Below, piece by piece: positions 17,128 to 24,926 of a stretch of DNA of 41,374 nt. The notes beneath the pieces are model-generated. The model was given only the letters and a program-made list of their open reading frames with translations. It did no database searches and was not told the origin of the DNA. Numbering within the stretch: the first letter of the stretch is position 1; each line of letters opens with the position of its first letter. Origin of the DNA: Lentilactobacillus diolivorans DSM 14421 (GTDB taxonomy: Bacteria > Bacillota > Bacilli > Lactobacillales > Lactobacillaceae); NCBI RefSeq assembly GCF_001434255.1, contig NZ_AZEY01000050.1, positions 1 through 41,374 of the forward strand. The letters run 5' to 3'. The position numbers were made by a program, and so were the translations under genes.

Positions 17128-17168
17128 TTGGAATACCCCTCAATATGTGTAATCTTTACTTCATTATT

Positions 17169-17197
17169 ATCATAGGCTAAGATTTCAGTTAATACAA
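17169..17197 (-). promoter_or_regulatory. Promoter of the lipoprotein/serine hydrolase operon
   Basis: On the minus strand TTGTAT (17197-17192) and TATGAT (17174-17169) are 17 bases apart, about 40 bases before ATG 17127. Confidence 0.6.
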
Positions 17198-17364
17198 TTC
17201 GATTATTAAAATAAATCATCCGATTTTTGAGTTGTTATTAAATGTCGGTTAAAACAGATTATAATGGGATTTCTAAAGAACAAGCTTAGATAATTAGGCC
17301 ATAAAGCCCGAACTGCCTTTCTTCGCGTTTCTTCCGGGTAACGATCGTGCATACACGAAGAAGA

Positions 17365-17452
17365 GACTGGGATAAACGAGGATTGTCCCAGTCGATCTAT
17401 CATCGCCAACACGGAAAAAGCGCGGTCCACTCTTGTCCGTGTTTGGCAGATG
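17365..17452. repeat. Tandem of two strong hairpins (intergenic palindromic element)
   Basis: The first stem is GACTGGGA/TCCCAGTC (17365-17372 with 17386-17393). The second is CATC plus GCCAACACGG with CCGTGTTTGGC plus GATG (17401-17452). They lie downstream of the minus-strand transporter gene and upstream of the lipoprotein promoter. They probably act as terminator or are a dispersed repeat of the genus. The remaining bases of this 350-base gap (17128-17480) carry the promoter at 17169-17197 and no believable gene. Confidence 0.6.
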
Positions 17453-17480
17453 AAATTTTGATGGATAGTTAAACGCTTTT

Positions 17481-18410
17481 TCACCAGTTCATTACCGCAA
17501 ATACCAATGGAATCGTGATTAAGCTAAGAATAGTTGATAAACTCATTAGTGCAACGGCTGGACTGGCATCCCCTTTGGCTTGTAACGTAAATAGAACAAC
17601 AATTCCGGCAACCGGGCACGCTGCCATTAAAATGGTTGTGTCAAGGGCAATCCCTGAAACGCCAAGTAACGTCAGCACTAAAATAGCAACGACCGGGAAA
17701 ATCAGATTTCGAAAGATCAGTGCCAACCAAAGGTGCCAATCAATCAGTTGCCGGCTGATTTTGATGTTAGCGAGGCTATTGCCGATGACGATCATCGAGA
17801 GCGGCGTGTTAATTGAACTGACGTAGTGAACAACTTCGTTAACAGGACCGGGTAGTTGATATGAAACGCTAAAAATGATCAGTCCCAAAATAATAGCGAT
17901 AATATTGGGATTGATGATAATTTCCCGGATATTCTGCCACCGGTCATTGGTTGTTGCCTTATTTTTGAACAGCGAAACGCCATGGGTCCAACTGAAGATA
18001 TTGAAGCCGGCTAAAGAAGCAACCGCAAAAAAGACACCTGAGTTGCCAAACAAGGCGCTAGTCAGCGGAACCCCCATGAATCCGGCATTGGAATAAATGC
18101 TGCCATATTTGGCAATTCGACGAAGGTTGTGATCTTTTATTCCTGAAAAAGCAAATTTGGCAATTGTGATTTCGACAATATAAAAAATCGCAATCCCAAG
18201 GCAAACCAGTAATAATTGTTGCATCCGGTTTGCGGAATATCGTTGTTCAAAGGCACCGATAATCAGGCAGGGGGATACGATGTAAAGCAGGATGTTGGTT
18301 AAATCGTTGGAGGTTTGTGAATGCATAAAATTGAGTTTATTGATTAATACGCCAACCAACATCAAACAAAACATTAATCCGATTTGGTTAGTTAGTTGTC
18401 CTAAAGCCAT
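17481..18410 (-). CDS. AEC family transporter (auxin efflux carrier/malate permease type)
   Basis: This 309-residue membrane carrier has ten or so hydrophobic segments. The family's kinked, Asn-containing segments are visible, as in YSNAGFMGVPL and LSMIVIGNSLANI. Family members include MleP malate permeases, and an organic acid substrate is plausible. The start is ATG 18410: on the minus strand AAAGGAG sits 7 bases before it. The longer in-frame start 18428 would place the ribosome site inside the gene. It is monocistronic. Confidence 0.88.
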   Translation of the reverse strand: MALGQLTNQIGLMFCLMLVGVLINKLNFMHSQTSNDLTNILLYIVSPCLIIGAFEQRYSANRMQQLLLVCLGIAIFYIVEITIAKFAFSGIKDHNLRRIAKYGSIYSNAGFMGVPLTSALFGNSGVFFAVASLAGFNIFSWTHGVSLFKNKATTNDRWQNIREIIINPNIIAIILGLIIFSVSYQLPGPVNEVVHYVSSINTPLSMIVIGNSLANIKISRQLIDWHLWLALIFRNLIFPVVAILVLTLLGVSGIALDTTILMAACPVAGIVVLFTLQAKGDASPAVALMSLSTILSLITIPLVFAVMNW

Positions 18411-18572
18411 GCTGTCACTCCTTTTCATAAAAATCTTATATAAAATTATAACCCGAAAATGTGATTAAAATAAGGTGTTTCTGAAAACAATGGTGCCGTT
18501 TTCATTTATTCAGTAAATGGGGACGGATTTTCTCACAAATCAATGACTTTGCGTTAACAATGAGATTAAAAG

Positions 18573-18611
18573 ATCCTTTGGTTTAGCAATTCGAATGCTA
18601 AATCAAAGGAT
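18573..18611 (-). terminator. Terminator of the XRE/ABC operon
   Basis: ATCCTTTG plus TTTAGCA (from 18573) pairs with TGCTAAA plus CAAAGGAT (to about 18611). In minus orientation it is followed by CTTTTAAT. It lies just after the permease gene ending at 18665. Confidence 0.7.
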
Positions 18612-18664
18612 TTGATTTTATCTATGTGGATGAAGAAACTTTTCTTTAGAACCCAGTATGATAA

Positions 18665-19429
18665 CTAAATTTGTTTATGATTCAAAACGGTCAGTGAAAT
18701 GATAAGGCTGGTAATTATCAGAAACACGGTAATAAGCAAAGCTGAACCATAGTTAGCCAAATTTTGTTTTCCTTGCAGTAGTTGCACATTTTGGGTCATT
18801 AACGAAAATGGATTGTAACTTTTAGTAGTTGTAAAAATTGTTGAAAACAGTCCTAGTGCGTAGAAACCACCGCTGAGAAACAATCCCTTTGCGCCGTTAG
18901 CCGAAATAGTTGATCCCGTAACAACAACGGTCATTAGCAACATGCCAAACAGCCATAAGGCGAAGATCGCCGGGAACAAGTGACGGCTGAGCTGGTCGTT
19001 AAAATAATAGCGTGTGTAACCCGCCGTTACAAGGAAACTCGTTAATAGACTGATTGTCCAAACAAACCAGATTAGAAATTGTTTGCTCAAGATGATGGCC
19101 CATCGAGACAATCCCTTTGTTAGGAAATTAATCAGGTAACCATTTGCCAGTTCACGAGAAACAATGTCGCAAAACAAAATAACCAGAATAATGAGTCCAA
19201 GTTGATTAATATTTTTAAAAAATTGGGTCCATGAATCTAGTGAGGTTGGCGTTGGAATTGAGGTGGAGGTGTTTTTAGGAAGAGTAGATTCAATGATCCT
19301 GGGCATTAGTTTGGCGAGCAACGGGTTCATAAGACCGAAGAGAATAAAGATAATTTCAGCAATTAAAAATCGTTTTGTTTTAATGCATTCAGTGAGTTCT
19401 TTTTTACTGAAGATAAATAGTTGCTTCAT
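18665..19429 (-). CDS. ABC-2 permease (YxlG-like)
   Basis: This 254-residue membrane protein has six hydrophobic segments and the cytoplasmic N-terminus MKQLFIFSKKELTECIKTKR, common in YxlG-type permeases (ABC2_membrane_2). An external loop (about 44-65) is Pro/Thr/Ser-rich. It overlaps the ATPase by four bases (ATGA). It is the last gene of a four-gene operon with an XRE regulator, a PLDc_N small protein and the ATPase. It is probably an exporter for an antimicrobial peptide or envelope-active compound, judging from such clusters in general. Confidence 0.82.
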   Translation of the reverse strand: MKQLFIFSKKELTECIKTKRFLIAEIIFILFGLMNPLLAKLMPRIIESTLPKNTSTSIPTPTSLDSWTQFFKNINQLGLIILVILFCDIVSRELANGYLINFLTKGLSRWAIILSKQFLIWFVWTISLLTSFLVTAGYTRYYFNDQLSRHLFPAIFALWLFGMLLMTVVVTGSTISANGAKGLFLSGGFYALGLFSTIFTTTKSYNPFSLMTQNVQLLQGKQNLANYGSALLITVFLIITSLIISLTVLNHKQI

Positions 19430-20337
19430 TTAATCGCCTCCAAGAAAACATCTTCCAGGGAGGGTTCAAACTGTTGAAATTGTTTTGGAACAATGCGGCT
19501 TTTTGACAAATCTGCCAATAGTAATTCTCCTAATGGTTGACCGGGTTGTTCATAGATTGTCAGGGTCAGTTGATCTTGTTTGTAAGTTGTTTTAGAGAGT
19601 CCCGTTTGAACCAGAAACTTATTTACATCTGTTGAATTTACAAAGTCAATTTGAAAAGTTTTATTGGAATGGGTTTGGGTTAATGTGCTGATTTTTCCGG
19701 AGACTTGTATGTGTCCATTGTGGAGAATCGCAACCCTATCGCAAACGCGTTCGATATCCGATAGAATGTGACTTGAAAAAATGACCGTTGTCTGGCCTCT
19801 AAGACTAGCTAAAATGTCTAAAAATGCTTTTCGCCCTAATGGATCCAAAGCGGATGTCGGTTCATCGCAAATCAGAATTTGGGGTTGGTTTAACATTGCC
19901 ACTGCCATGCCAAGCCGCTGTTTCATGCCACGGGAATAGCCCCGAATCTTTGTCAGGTCATCTTTGAGCTGGACAGTATTGAGAACCGATGAAATTCGAC
20001 GATCAATTTGGGTGTGAGCCATACCAGAAATCGCTGCAGTTAGTTGGAGATATTGACGGGCAGTCATATACGGATAGAATGCGGGGACATCAGGTAAGTA
20101 ACCGATGAAACGGTTGGTAAGTGAGCGGCCATATCTCACTTGCTGACCATTAACGATAACTTCGCCTTGATCTGATTCCAACAAGCCTAAAATGATTTTC
20201 ATTGTGGTAGTTTTACCCGCTCCATTTTCGCCGACAAATCCGAATATACTGCCTTGGGGAACGGAAAAAGAGACATCATTTAAGATGGATTTTGATCCGA
20301 ATGATTTCTTGAGATGGTTAATTGTAACTGCATTCAT
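19426..20337 (-). CDS. ABC transporter ATP-binding protein (YxlF-like)
   Basis: The 303-residue ATPase starts at ATG 20337 with GGAAGGAGAG upstream. Longer starts (to 20412) would overlap the small gene before it and add residues that are not family-like. It has Walker A GENGAGKT near 34-41, a Q-loop region with IGYLPDVPAFYPYMTA, signature YSRGMKQR, Walker B ILICDEPTSALDPLGR and H-loop SSHI. The C-terminal domain ends PSLEDVFLEA, the usual signature of YxlF/BcrA-like proteins. Confidence 0.9.
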   Translation of the reverse strand: MNAVTINHLKKSFGSKSILNDVSFSVPQGSIFGFVGENGAGKTTTMKIILGLLESDQGEVIVNGQQVRYGRSLTNRFIGYLPDVPAFYPYMTARQYLQLTAAISGMAHTQIDRRISSVLNTVQLKDDLTKIRGYSRGMKQRLGMAVAMLNQPQILICDEPTSALDPLGRKAFLDILASLRGQTTVIFSSHILSDIERVCDRVAILHNGHIQVSGKISTLTQTHSNKTFQIDFVNSTDVNKFLVQTGLSKTTYKQDQLTLTIYEQPGQPLGELLLADLSKSRIVPKQFQQFEPSLEDVFLEAIK

Positions 20338-20534
20338 CAGTAATCTCTCCTTCCAAAGACAAAATAGATAACTGGACCAAAAATCGAAATGAGCAAAACG
20401 ACCGGGATCCATAAATAGCGGTTACCGATCTTGTAATGTTGATGCCGAAAAATATCGATTAAAGCCCAGATAGCCAAACCAAACTGTAAAATAATTAGTG
20501 GGATTAAGATGGGAAAGGTGTCATGTAATGGCAT
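20337..20534 (-). CDS. Small membrane protein with PLDc_N domain (YxlE-like)
   Basis: The 65-residue protein has two membrane segments (about 9-28 and 42-60). It carries the phospholipase D N-terminal-type motif seen in YxlE (WALIDIFRH, then RYLWIPVVLL, then GPVIYFVFGRRD). Its TGA overlaps the ATPase start (TGATG). In B. subtilis yxlE sits in the same order ahead of yxlF and yxlG, so the synteny supports a role in the exporter complex or its regulation. It lacks any catalytic HKD motif. Confidence 0.85.
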   Translation of the reverse strand: MPLHDTFPILIPLIILQFGLAIWALIDIFRHQHYKIGNRYLWIPVVLLISIFGPVIYFVFGRRDY

Positions 20535-20535
20535 T

Positions 20536-21645
20536 TTATTTCACGTCCTTTTTAATTTGTGAAACGATCGATTGATACTTGGGGTCGTTTTTTAGTGGTT
20601 CAAAAGTTGGATTTTCTAAGATAAATTGTTTAAGTTCGCGATTAACGATTCGACTGTCACGTGGCATTTGGTTACCGATCATTAATTGATTAATCCAATC
20701 ATAAATTTTATCGAAAAAGTGGTTACCTTTAAGAACAATCGGAAACGTTATTTTTGATTGGAGATTGGCAAATTTTTCGAGAAATTGAAGCGCATTGGGA
20801 TGATCATCGTACTTCATAAAACCGGCAGCAATTCCCATATCAAGATTTAAAACGATCATCGGATGGAAACTGGCAATTTCGAATAGGGTAATGAATTGAT
20901 CTGCCTTGGTCGCTAATTCGGTAAACTTTTGATGATTGTTATCGAGTAAGTTCAAGTAGTTGGTAAAGGTGCTGACCATAACAACCAGATACTGATATAG
21001 CGCTGTTTGCATAGTTGCTTCAGCACGTTCTGAGTTACCCTGAAGATGATAAGCTGAGGCAATAATACTTTCAGGCGGCACAAGTTGTGGGACAGTGGTG
21101 CCTAATAATTCCAACACTTTCTGAGGTTTGCTATTATTTAGGTAAAGAACGCTTAGCATAATTTTGGCTTGACTTTGAATGTCTTGGTCATCAGATTTTC
21201 GATAAACATGGTCCAACAGCTCACGGATTTCGTTTGATAGTGTTTGAGTTGTGATTGGGTCATTTTTAGTAAGGACGGTTAGATGGTTAAGTAATAGATT
21301 TGCCATCGAAAAGACGAATGGGTAACAGGACCAGTAACGTTTAATAAGTTTTCGAACTTGAGATAAACCATTTTCCGGCGAATCAATAATGGCTTTTTTC
21401 AGTGTTTTGTATAACCGTTCGATTTCATTTTTGGATAATTGCGCATCGTATCCGAGAAGATGATCGATTGATGTATCAAAGTAAGCAGCAATCAATGGTA
21501 ATGAACTAATGTCCGGGCTTGTTTGGCCGGTTTCCCATTTAGACACTGAAGCTTTGGTAATGCCAAGGAAATCAGCGAGTTGCTGTTGTGATTTATGATT
21601 TTGTTTGCGTAGATTGGCAATGGTGAGATGAATTGTTGTATTCAT
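20536..21645 (-). CDS. XRE-family transcriptional regulator with a TPR-like C-terminal domain
   Basis: The 369-residue regulator has an N-terminal Cro/CI helix-turn-helix (about 9-62: QQLADFLGITKASVSKWETG) and then a helical repeat domain of about 290 residues. Such a domain is often a peptide or ligand sensor in Rgg-like and similar proteins. AAGGGGG precedes ATG 21645. It ends one base before the small PLDc_N gene, so it is the first gene of the operon and probably its autoregulator. Members of this type often respond to peptides or cell-envelope stress; the inducer is unknown. Confidence 0.88.
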   Translation of the reverse strand: MNTTIHLTIANLRKQNHKSQQQLADFLGITKASVSKWETGQTSPDISSLPLIAAYFDTSIDHLLGYDAQLSKNEIERLYKTLKKAIIDSPENGLSQVRKLIKRYWSCYPFVFSMANLLLNHLTVLTKNDPITTQTLSNEIRELLDHVYRKSDDQDIQSQAKIMLSVLYLNNSKPQKVLELLGTTVPQLVPPESIIASAYHLQGNSERAEATMQTALYQYLVVMVSTFTNYLNLLDNNHQKFTELATKADQFITLFEIASFHPMIVLNLDMGIAAGFMKYDDHPNALQFLEKFANLQSKITFPIVLKGNHFFDKIYDWINQLMIGNQMPRDSRIVNRELKQFILENPTFEPLKNDPKYQSIVSQIKKDVK

Positions 21646-21782
21646 TTAGGTTTCCCCCTTTAATCTAAGTGTAAGGGGTAGTAGCAGTGAAAACAATAAC
21701 GCAAACGTTTACTATAAAGAAACAAAGTATCGTTATACGATTCTTTTGCTCATACCAGTTAAATTTTCAAGGCATAACAAAT

Positions 21783-21829
21783 ATGGGACAAAAAACGGCT
21801 TTCACTCCGAAAGTTGTTTTTTGTCCCAT
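21783..21829 (-). terminator. Terminator of the PadR/DUF1129 operon
   Basis: A near-perfect hairpin with ATGGGACAAAAAAC on one arm and its complement on the other spans 21783-21829. The arms supply A and T runs in both directions. It follows the stop of the minus-strand gene at 21909 and also lies upstream of the XRE gene. Confidence 0.65.
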
Positions 21830-21908
21830 GTTTTATCGTAAGTAAGATTAGTGTTTACAAGATAGTCAACGGATAAAACCGCTGTTAATCCAGTCTGACA
21901 TTGCGAAA

Positions 21909-22739
21909 TTAATGATCTTTTTTCTTCAAATAAAACCAAGTGCCAAAGCCACCAATGAGTGCAGCGATAATACAACCGGGAATTAAGATCCATAAGAGCA
22001 GTGATTTGGGGGCAATTGGTTTTGTGAGTAAGTCGCTAATTCCCGGGATTCGGGTACCAATTCCTAATAACGCATCGATAATGATCATCATATAAATAAT
22101 GATTAGGAAGGGGAGTTGTTTGCGTTCTGATACATAAATGACTGTGGAGATGATAACTAGAATGAGGATTGTTCCAATCCCCCACCAACCAGGCAAGCTT
22201 ACAGATAATGGTGTTTTTAAGAAGACGCTGACGATGACGAGGCCAACATAAACGAGTATGCTAACGGTATAGCTGGCAAATTTTTTCAAATTGTTTTTCT
22301 GATAAGTTTCTTTCCCAATTACCCATAGAAGGCCTAGTGAAAAAATAAAAGCAGTCGTACCCACGATGATCAAATTACCAATATCAAACTTGCTTGTTGG
22401 CAGAATAATAGTGGGAATTGTAAATAAAAGCACATAGCCCACGACGATATAGCAAGCAAGCTTAAGGATCTCGGAGAATGATTTGGGTAACGTTTGTAAA
22501 ATATTATCGGCTAAGGATTGTGGGTTTTTACCAAAGTAGTCCTCGGCACTTTGACCGTTGTCTTGGGCATCGATTAAATCATGTAGGATATCCAATAAAA
22601 GCTGTTCGACAACATTTTCCCGACTAAACGTGGATTTACCGCGAATGTAGCGTAACAGGTCTTCATAGTATTTCCGATTTTCAGTATTTAATTTTTTACG
22701 AAGTTGGTTGTTGGTTTCTATGAGGTTATCGGTTTTCAT
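21909..22739 (-). CDS. DUF1129-like multi-pass membrane protein
   Basis: The 276-residue protein has a soluble helical N-terminal domain (about 1-90: LNTENRKYYEDLLRYIRGKS and LLDILHDLIDAQDNG), typical of the HAAS/DUF1129 family, and seven or so membrane segments. It overlaps the PadR gene by four bases (ATGA). The PadR-plus-DUF1129/DUF1700 pairing is common in Firmicutes, and such membrane proteins are thought to act with the regulator. The molecular function is not known. Confidence 0.8.
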   Translation of the reverse strand: MKTDNLIETNNQLRKKLNTENRKYYEDLLRYIRGKSTFSRENVVEQLLLDILHDLIDAQDNGQSAEDYFGKNPQSLADNILQTLPKSFSEILKLACYIVVGYVLLFTIPTIILPTSKFDIGNLIIVGTTAFIFSLGLLWVIGKETYQKNNLKKFASYTVSILVYVGLVIVSVFLKTPLSVSLPGWWGIGTILILVIISTVIYVSERKQLPFLIIIYMMIIIDALLGIGTRIPGISDLLTKPIAPKSLLLWILIPGCIIAALIGGFGTWFYLKKKDH

Positions 22740-23080
22740 TGTCTATGCCTTCTTTCATTGATTAGATCGTTGACGCCCGTGGATAAAGATTTCCATTGTG
22801 TGAGAAAGTGTTGTCGAGCTTGGTTACCCGCATCCGTTACATAGTAGTATTTTCGTTGTGGTCCTTCTTTTGATGGTTGTGTTTTGCCAATAATAAGGCC
22901 CTTTTTCTCCATATTCATTAATAATGGATAAATTGTCCCTTTGGGAACATTCGCAAAACCATATTTGGAAAGTTCCTGACTAATGGCATAACCATAATAA
23001 GGTTGATCACTGATTAAAATTAATAAGCACCCCTGAAGAATTCCTTTAAGCATCTGGCTGGAAACGTCAGCTTTAGACAA
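22736..23080 (-). CDS. PadR family transcriptional regulator
   Basis: The roughly 114-residue winged-helix regulator has the PadR core QMLKGILQGCLLILISD, YGYAISQELSKYG, GTIYPLLMNMEKKGLI and PQRKYYYVTDAG. No ATG is available upstream of the domain. TTG 23080 has GGGAAGTGA in front, while TTG 23095 gives five extra residues; I chose 23080 with low certainty. The inverted repeat just upstream is its probable operator. It is cotranscribed and translationally coupled with the DUF1129-like gene. Confidence 0.88.
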   Translation of the reverse strand: MSKADVSSQMLKGILQGCLLILISDQPYYGYAISQELSKYGFANVPKGTIYPLLMNMEKKGLIIGKTQPSKEGPQRKYYYVTDAGNQARQHFLTQWKSLSTGVNDLINERRHRQ

Positions 23081-23111
23081 ATAATCACTTCCCAACTAAT
23101 TTGCATTGCAT

Positions 23112-23138
23112 ACTAGTAGGATATCATAATCTACTAGT
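23112..23138. promoter_or_regulatory. Probable PadR operator
   Basis: A perfect inverted repeat ACTAGTAG-N11-CTACTAGT is 17-43 bases before the likely regulator start. A further half site (GCATACTAG at 23146-23154) repeats the flank GCATACTAG of 23108-23116. Autorepression by PadR proteins through such palindromes is established for the family. Confidence 0.6.
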
Positions 23139-23272
23139 TTGTAAAGCATACTAGGCTATTATAAAAGAGGATGATTATTTGGGATGAAGTAAAAATTAGT
23201 TTCTGAATTTGTTTGGCGGTATTTTACGGATGGATGGTCATTAAGATAACAAAATCTCAAGATAAAAAATGG

Positions 23273-23297
23273 CTGAGACAAAAGTGATTTTGCTCAG
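23273..23297. terminator. Short hairpin
   Basis: CTGAG, a bulged A, and CAAAA pair with TTTTG and CTCAG around GTGA. It lies between the divergent end of the PadR leader and the large palindrome at 23337-23444. Confidence 0.4.
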
Positions 23298-23336
23298 TCT
23301 CTGTTAATGTAAACGCGATTATTACTGAGAAAAAAC

Positions 23337-23444
23337 GCGGGACAAAAGGCAACTTCCGGCCGTGTAACCGAATTATCCAAATATTCAAGTTCAGAATATT
23401 CGGATAATCCGATTACACTGGAAGTTAAGCGCCTTTTGTCCCGC
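23337..23444. repeat. 108-bp nested palindrome downstream of the MFS gene
   Basis: The outer arms are GCGGGACAAAAGGC/GCCTTTTGTCCCGC. Inner arms CTTCC/GGAAG, TGTAA/TTACA and ATTATCC-AATATTC/GAATATTCGGATAAT follow, with small asymmetric bulges. It is a long cruciform-like structure 30 bases beyond the stop of the MFS gene. It may be a terminator or a dispersed repeat; the GGGACAAAA arm is shared with 21783-21829. Confidence 0.75.
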
Positions 23445-23473
23445 TCTGTTCCGTAAATAAATTGATGACTAAT

Positions 23474-24652
23474 TCAATTGTGATTTGTTAATCTTAAATT
23501 ATGAAACATCATGGTTAAGACAATTAATAAAATAATCCCTACCGATCCAAAGGCAAATGAAAAATTGTGAGTTTGGATGAGCCATCCCATCGCTGGAAAA
23601 AGAGCGATCATTGAAACTGAAAACAGAACACTGGCGACACTCAATAACGTCGCTCGTTGCTGTGAATCGATAAGATCATTATAGTAACTACTAAAAATGG
23701 GCTCAACTAAAGATCCCAGTAATTGAGAAACTAAAAATAATGTGATTAGCAAAGGCAGCAGGTTAAGCCAGCTGGTTAATAATAAAATTGTTAAGCAAAA
23801 ACTTAGTGATGTGAGCAGTTTTCGTTTCGAAAATTGCTTTTGAATAGTCGGAGTTAATTTAATGCCAATAATGTTAACGATTGCTGACACAATCAACAAT
23901 GATGAAATGAATATACTCGAAAAATGATTTTTACTCATCAGTGATTGGAAATAATAATAGTAAGTGGTACAGATTCCCGTAAAAAAGGCTTGAAACAACA
24001 TTAATCCACGCAGTTGTCGGTTGTGGCTTAGCGTTTGGTAAGCGGTGACTGCAATGGATTTTATTGTTTGATGCGGTTCATTAAGTGATGTGTTAAGTTT
24101 TGGCTCGTTCATCAAAAGAACGGTTACTAAACCTAGGAAACCGATTAGAATACTGATAACATAGGTTAGGCCAAAGTGCCAATGAACAAAGAACCCGGCG
24201 ATAACAACACCAACTGTGTCACCAAATTCGATGATCACGTTGACATTACTGATAATTTTGGGAAACACGTTAGTTTGCTTGGACTTAATTAGTGAGTCAT
24301 ACATCAAGGCATCAATTGTCCCTGATTGAAGATTATAGGAAAGTGCACTTAGTACAAACCCAATCGCAAACCACCAAAAACTATGACCGAGTAAAATGAC
24401 AATGGCGGATAGGATGGCTGAAATGCGACCCATAATTAACACTGATCGGTAGGTGAAGCGATCGGCCAGAACGCCCGTGGGGACCTCGAAGATAAAACTC
24501 GCGATGTGAAAAATACTTTCACACAAGCCAATTTCAACCAAACTAAGTCCTTGGGTTTGCAGATACATTACCCACAGTCCGGTAATACCAAAATATGAGA
24601 AAAAGGTATATGCATAACCATGATTAATATTTCTTGGATATTTAGTTTTCAT
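23474..24652 (-). CDS. MFS transporter
   Basis: The 392-residue major facilitator has 12 predicted membrane segments. The conserved loop between segments 2 and 3 reads FEVPTGVLADRFTYRSV, which matches the GxLaDrxGrR motif of the superfamily. It is probably a drug or metabolite exporter of unknown substrate. GGAGTG lies 9 bases before ATG 24652. It stands alone between the large palindrome and the methionine synthase-like gene. Confidence 0.88.
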   Translation of the reverse strand: MKTKYPRNINHGYAYTFFSYFGITGLWVMYLQTQGLSLVEIGLCESIFHIASFIFEVPTGVLADRFTYRSVLIMGRISAILSAIVILLGHSFWWFAIGFVLSALSYNLQSGTIDALMYDSLIKSKQTNVFPKIISNVNVIIEFGDTVGVVIAGFFVHWHFGLTYVISILIGFLGLVTVLLMNEPKLNTSLNEPHQTIKSIAVTAYQTLSHNRQLRGLMLFQAFFTGICTTYYYYFQSLMSKNHFSSIFISSLLIVSAIVNIIGIKLTPTIQKQFSKRKLLTSLSFCLTILLLTSWLNLLPLLITLFLVSQLLGSLVEPIFSSYYNDLIDSQQRATLLSVASVLFSVSMIALFPAMGWLIQTHNFSFAFGSVGIILLIVLTMMFHNLRLTNHN

Positions 24653-24862
24653 TTTTTAAACACTCCAGTATTCATGAGCGCGTGACAGTTTCTCAGCCGT
24701 ATTTTGAAGTTGGAACATCATTTTAACTAAGTCTGTGCACACGTTCGGGTACGTGACCAGCTACTGAAGTGTTTGGATCTGAATAATGCTGTGTTGTAAG
24801 CTAATCCATGCGAGCAAGATAGTTCACCTCGGATTCCTTGTTAGTGTCGTAATAAAACAATA

Positions 24863-24903
24863 AAGGGAACCTATTTCAAATAAATTTGAGTATGGGTTCC
24901 CCT
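24863..24903 (-). terminator. Terminator of the methionine synthase-like gene
   Basis: GGGAACC (24865-24871) pairs with GGTTCCC (24895-24901), with more pairing inside. In minus orientation a TTTATTG tract follows. Confidence 0.6.
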
Positions 24904-24926
24904 GGCCTTACTTTAGAATTGTTAAA

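Noticed and set aside
17206-17484. 92-codon open frame on the minus strand
   Set aside because: It runs through two strong hairpins (17365-17452) and overlaps the end of the AEC gene; its sequence is what palindromic DNA would give.
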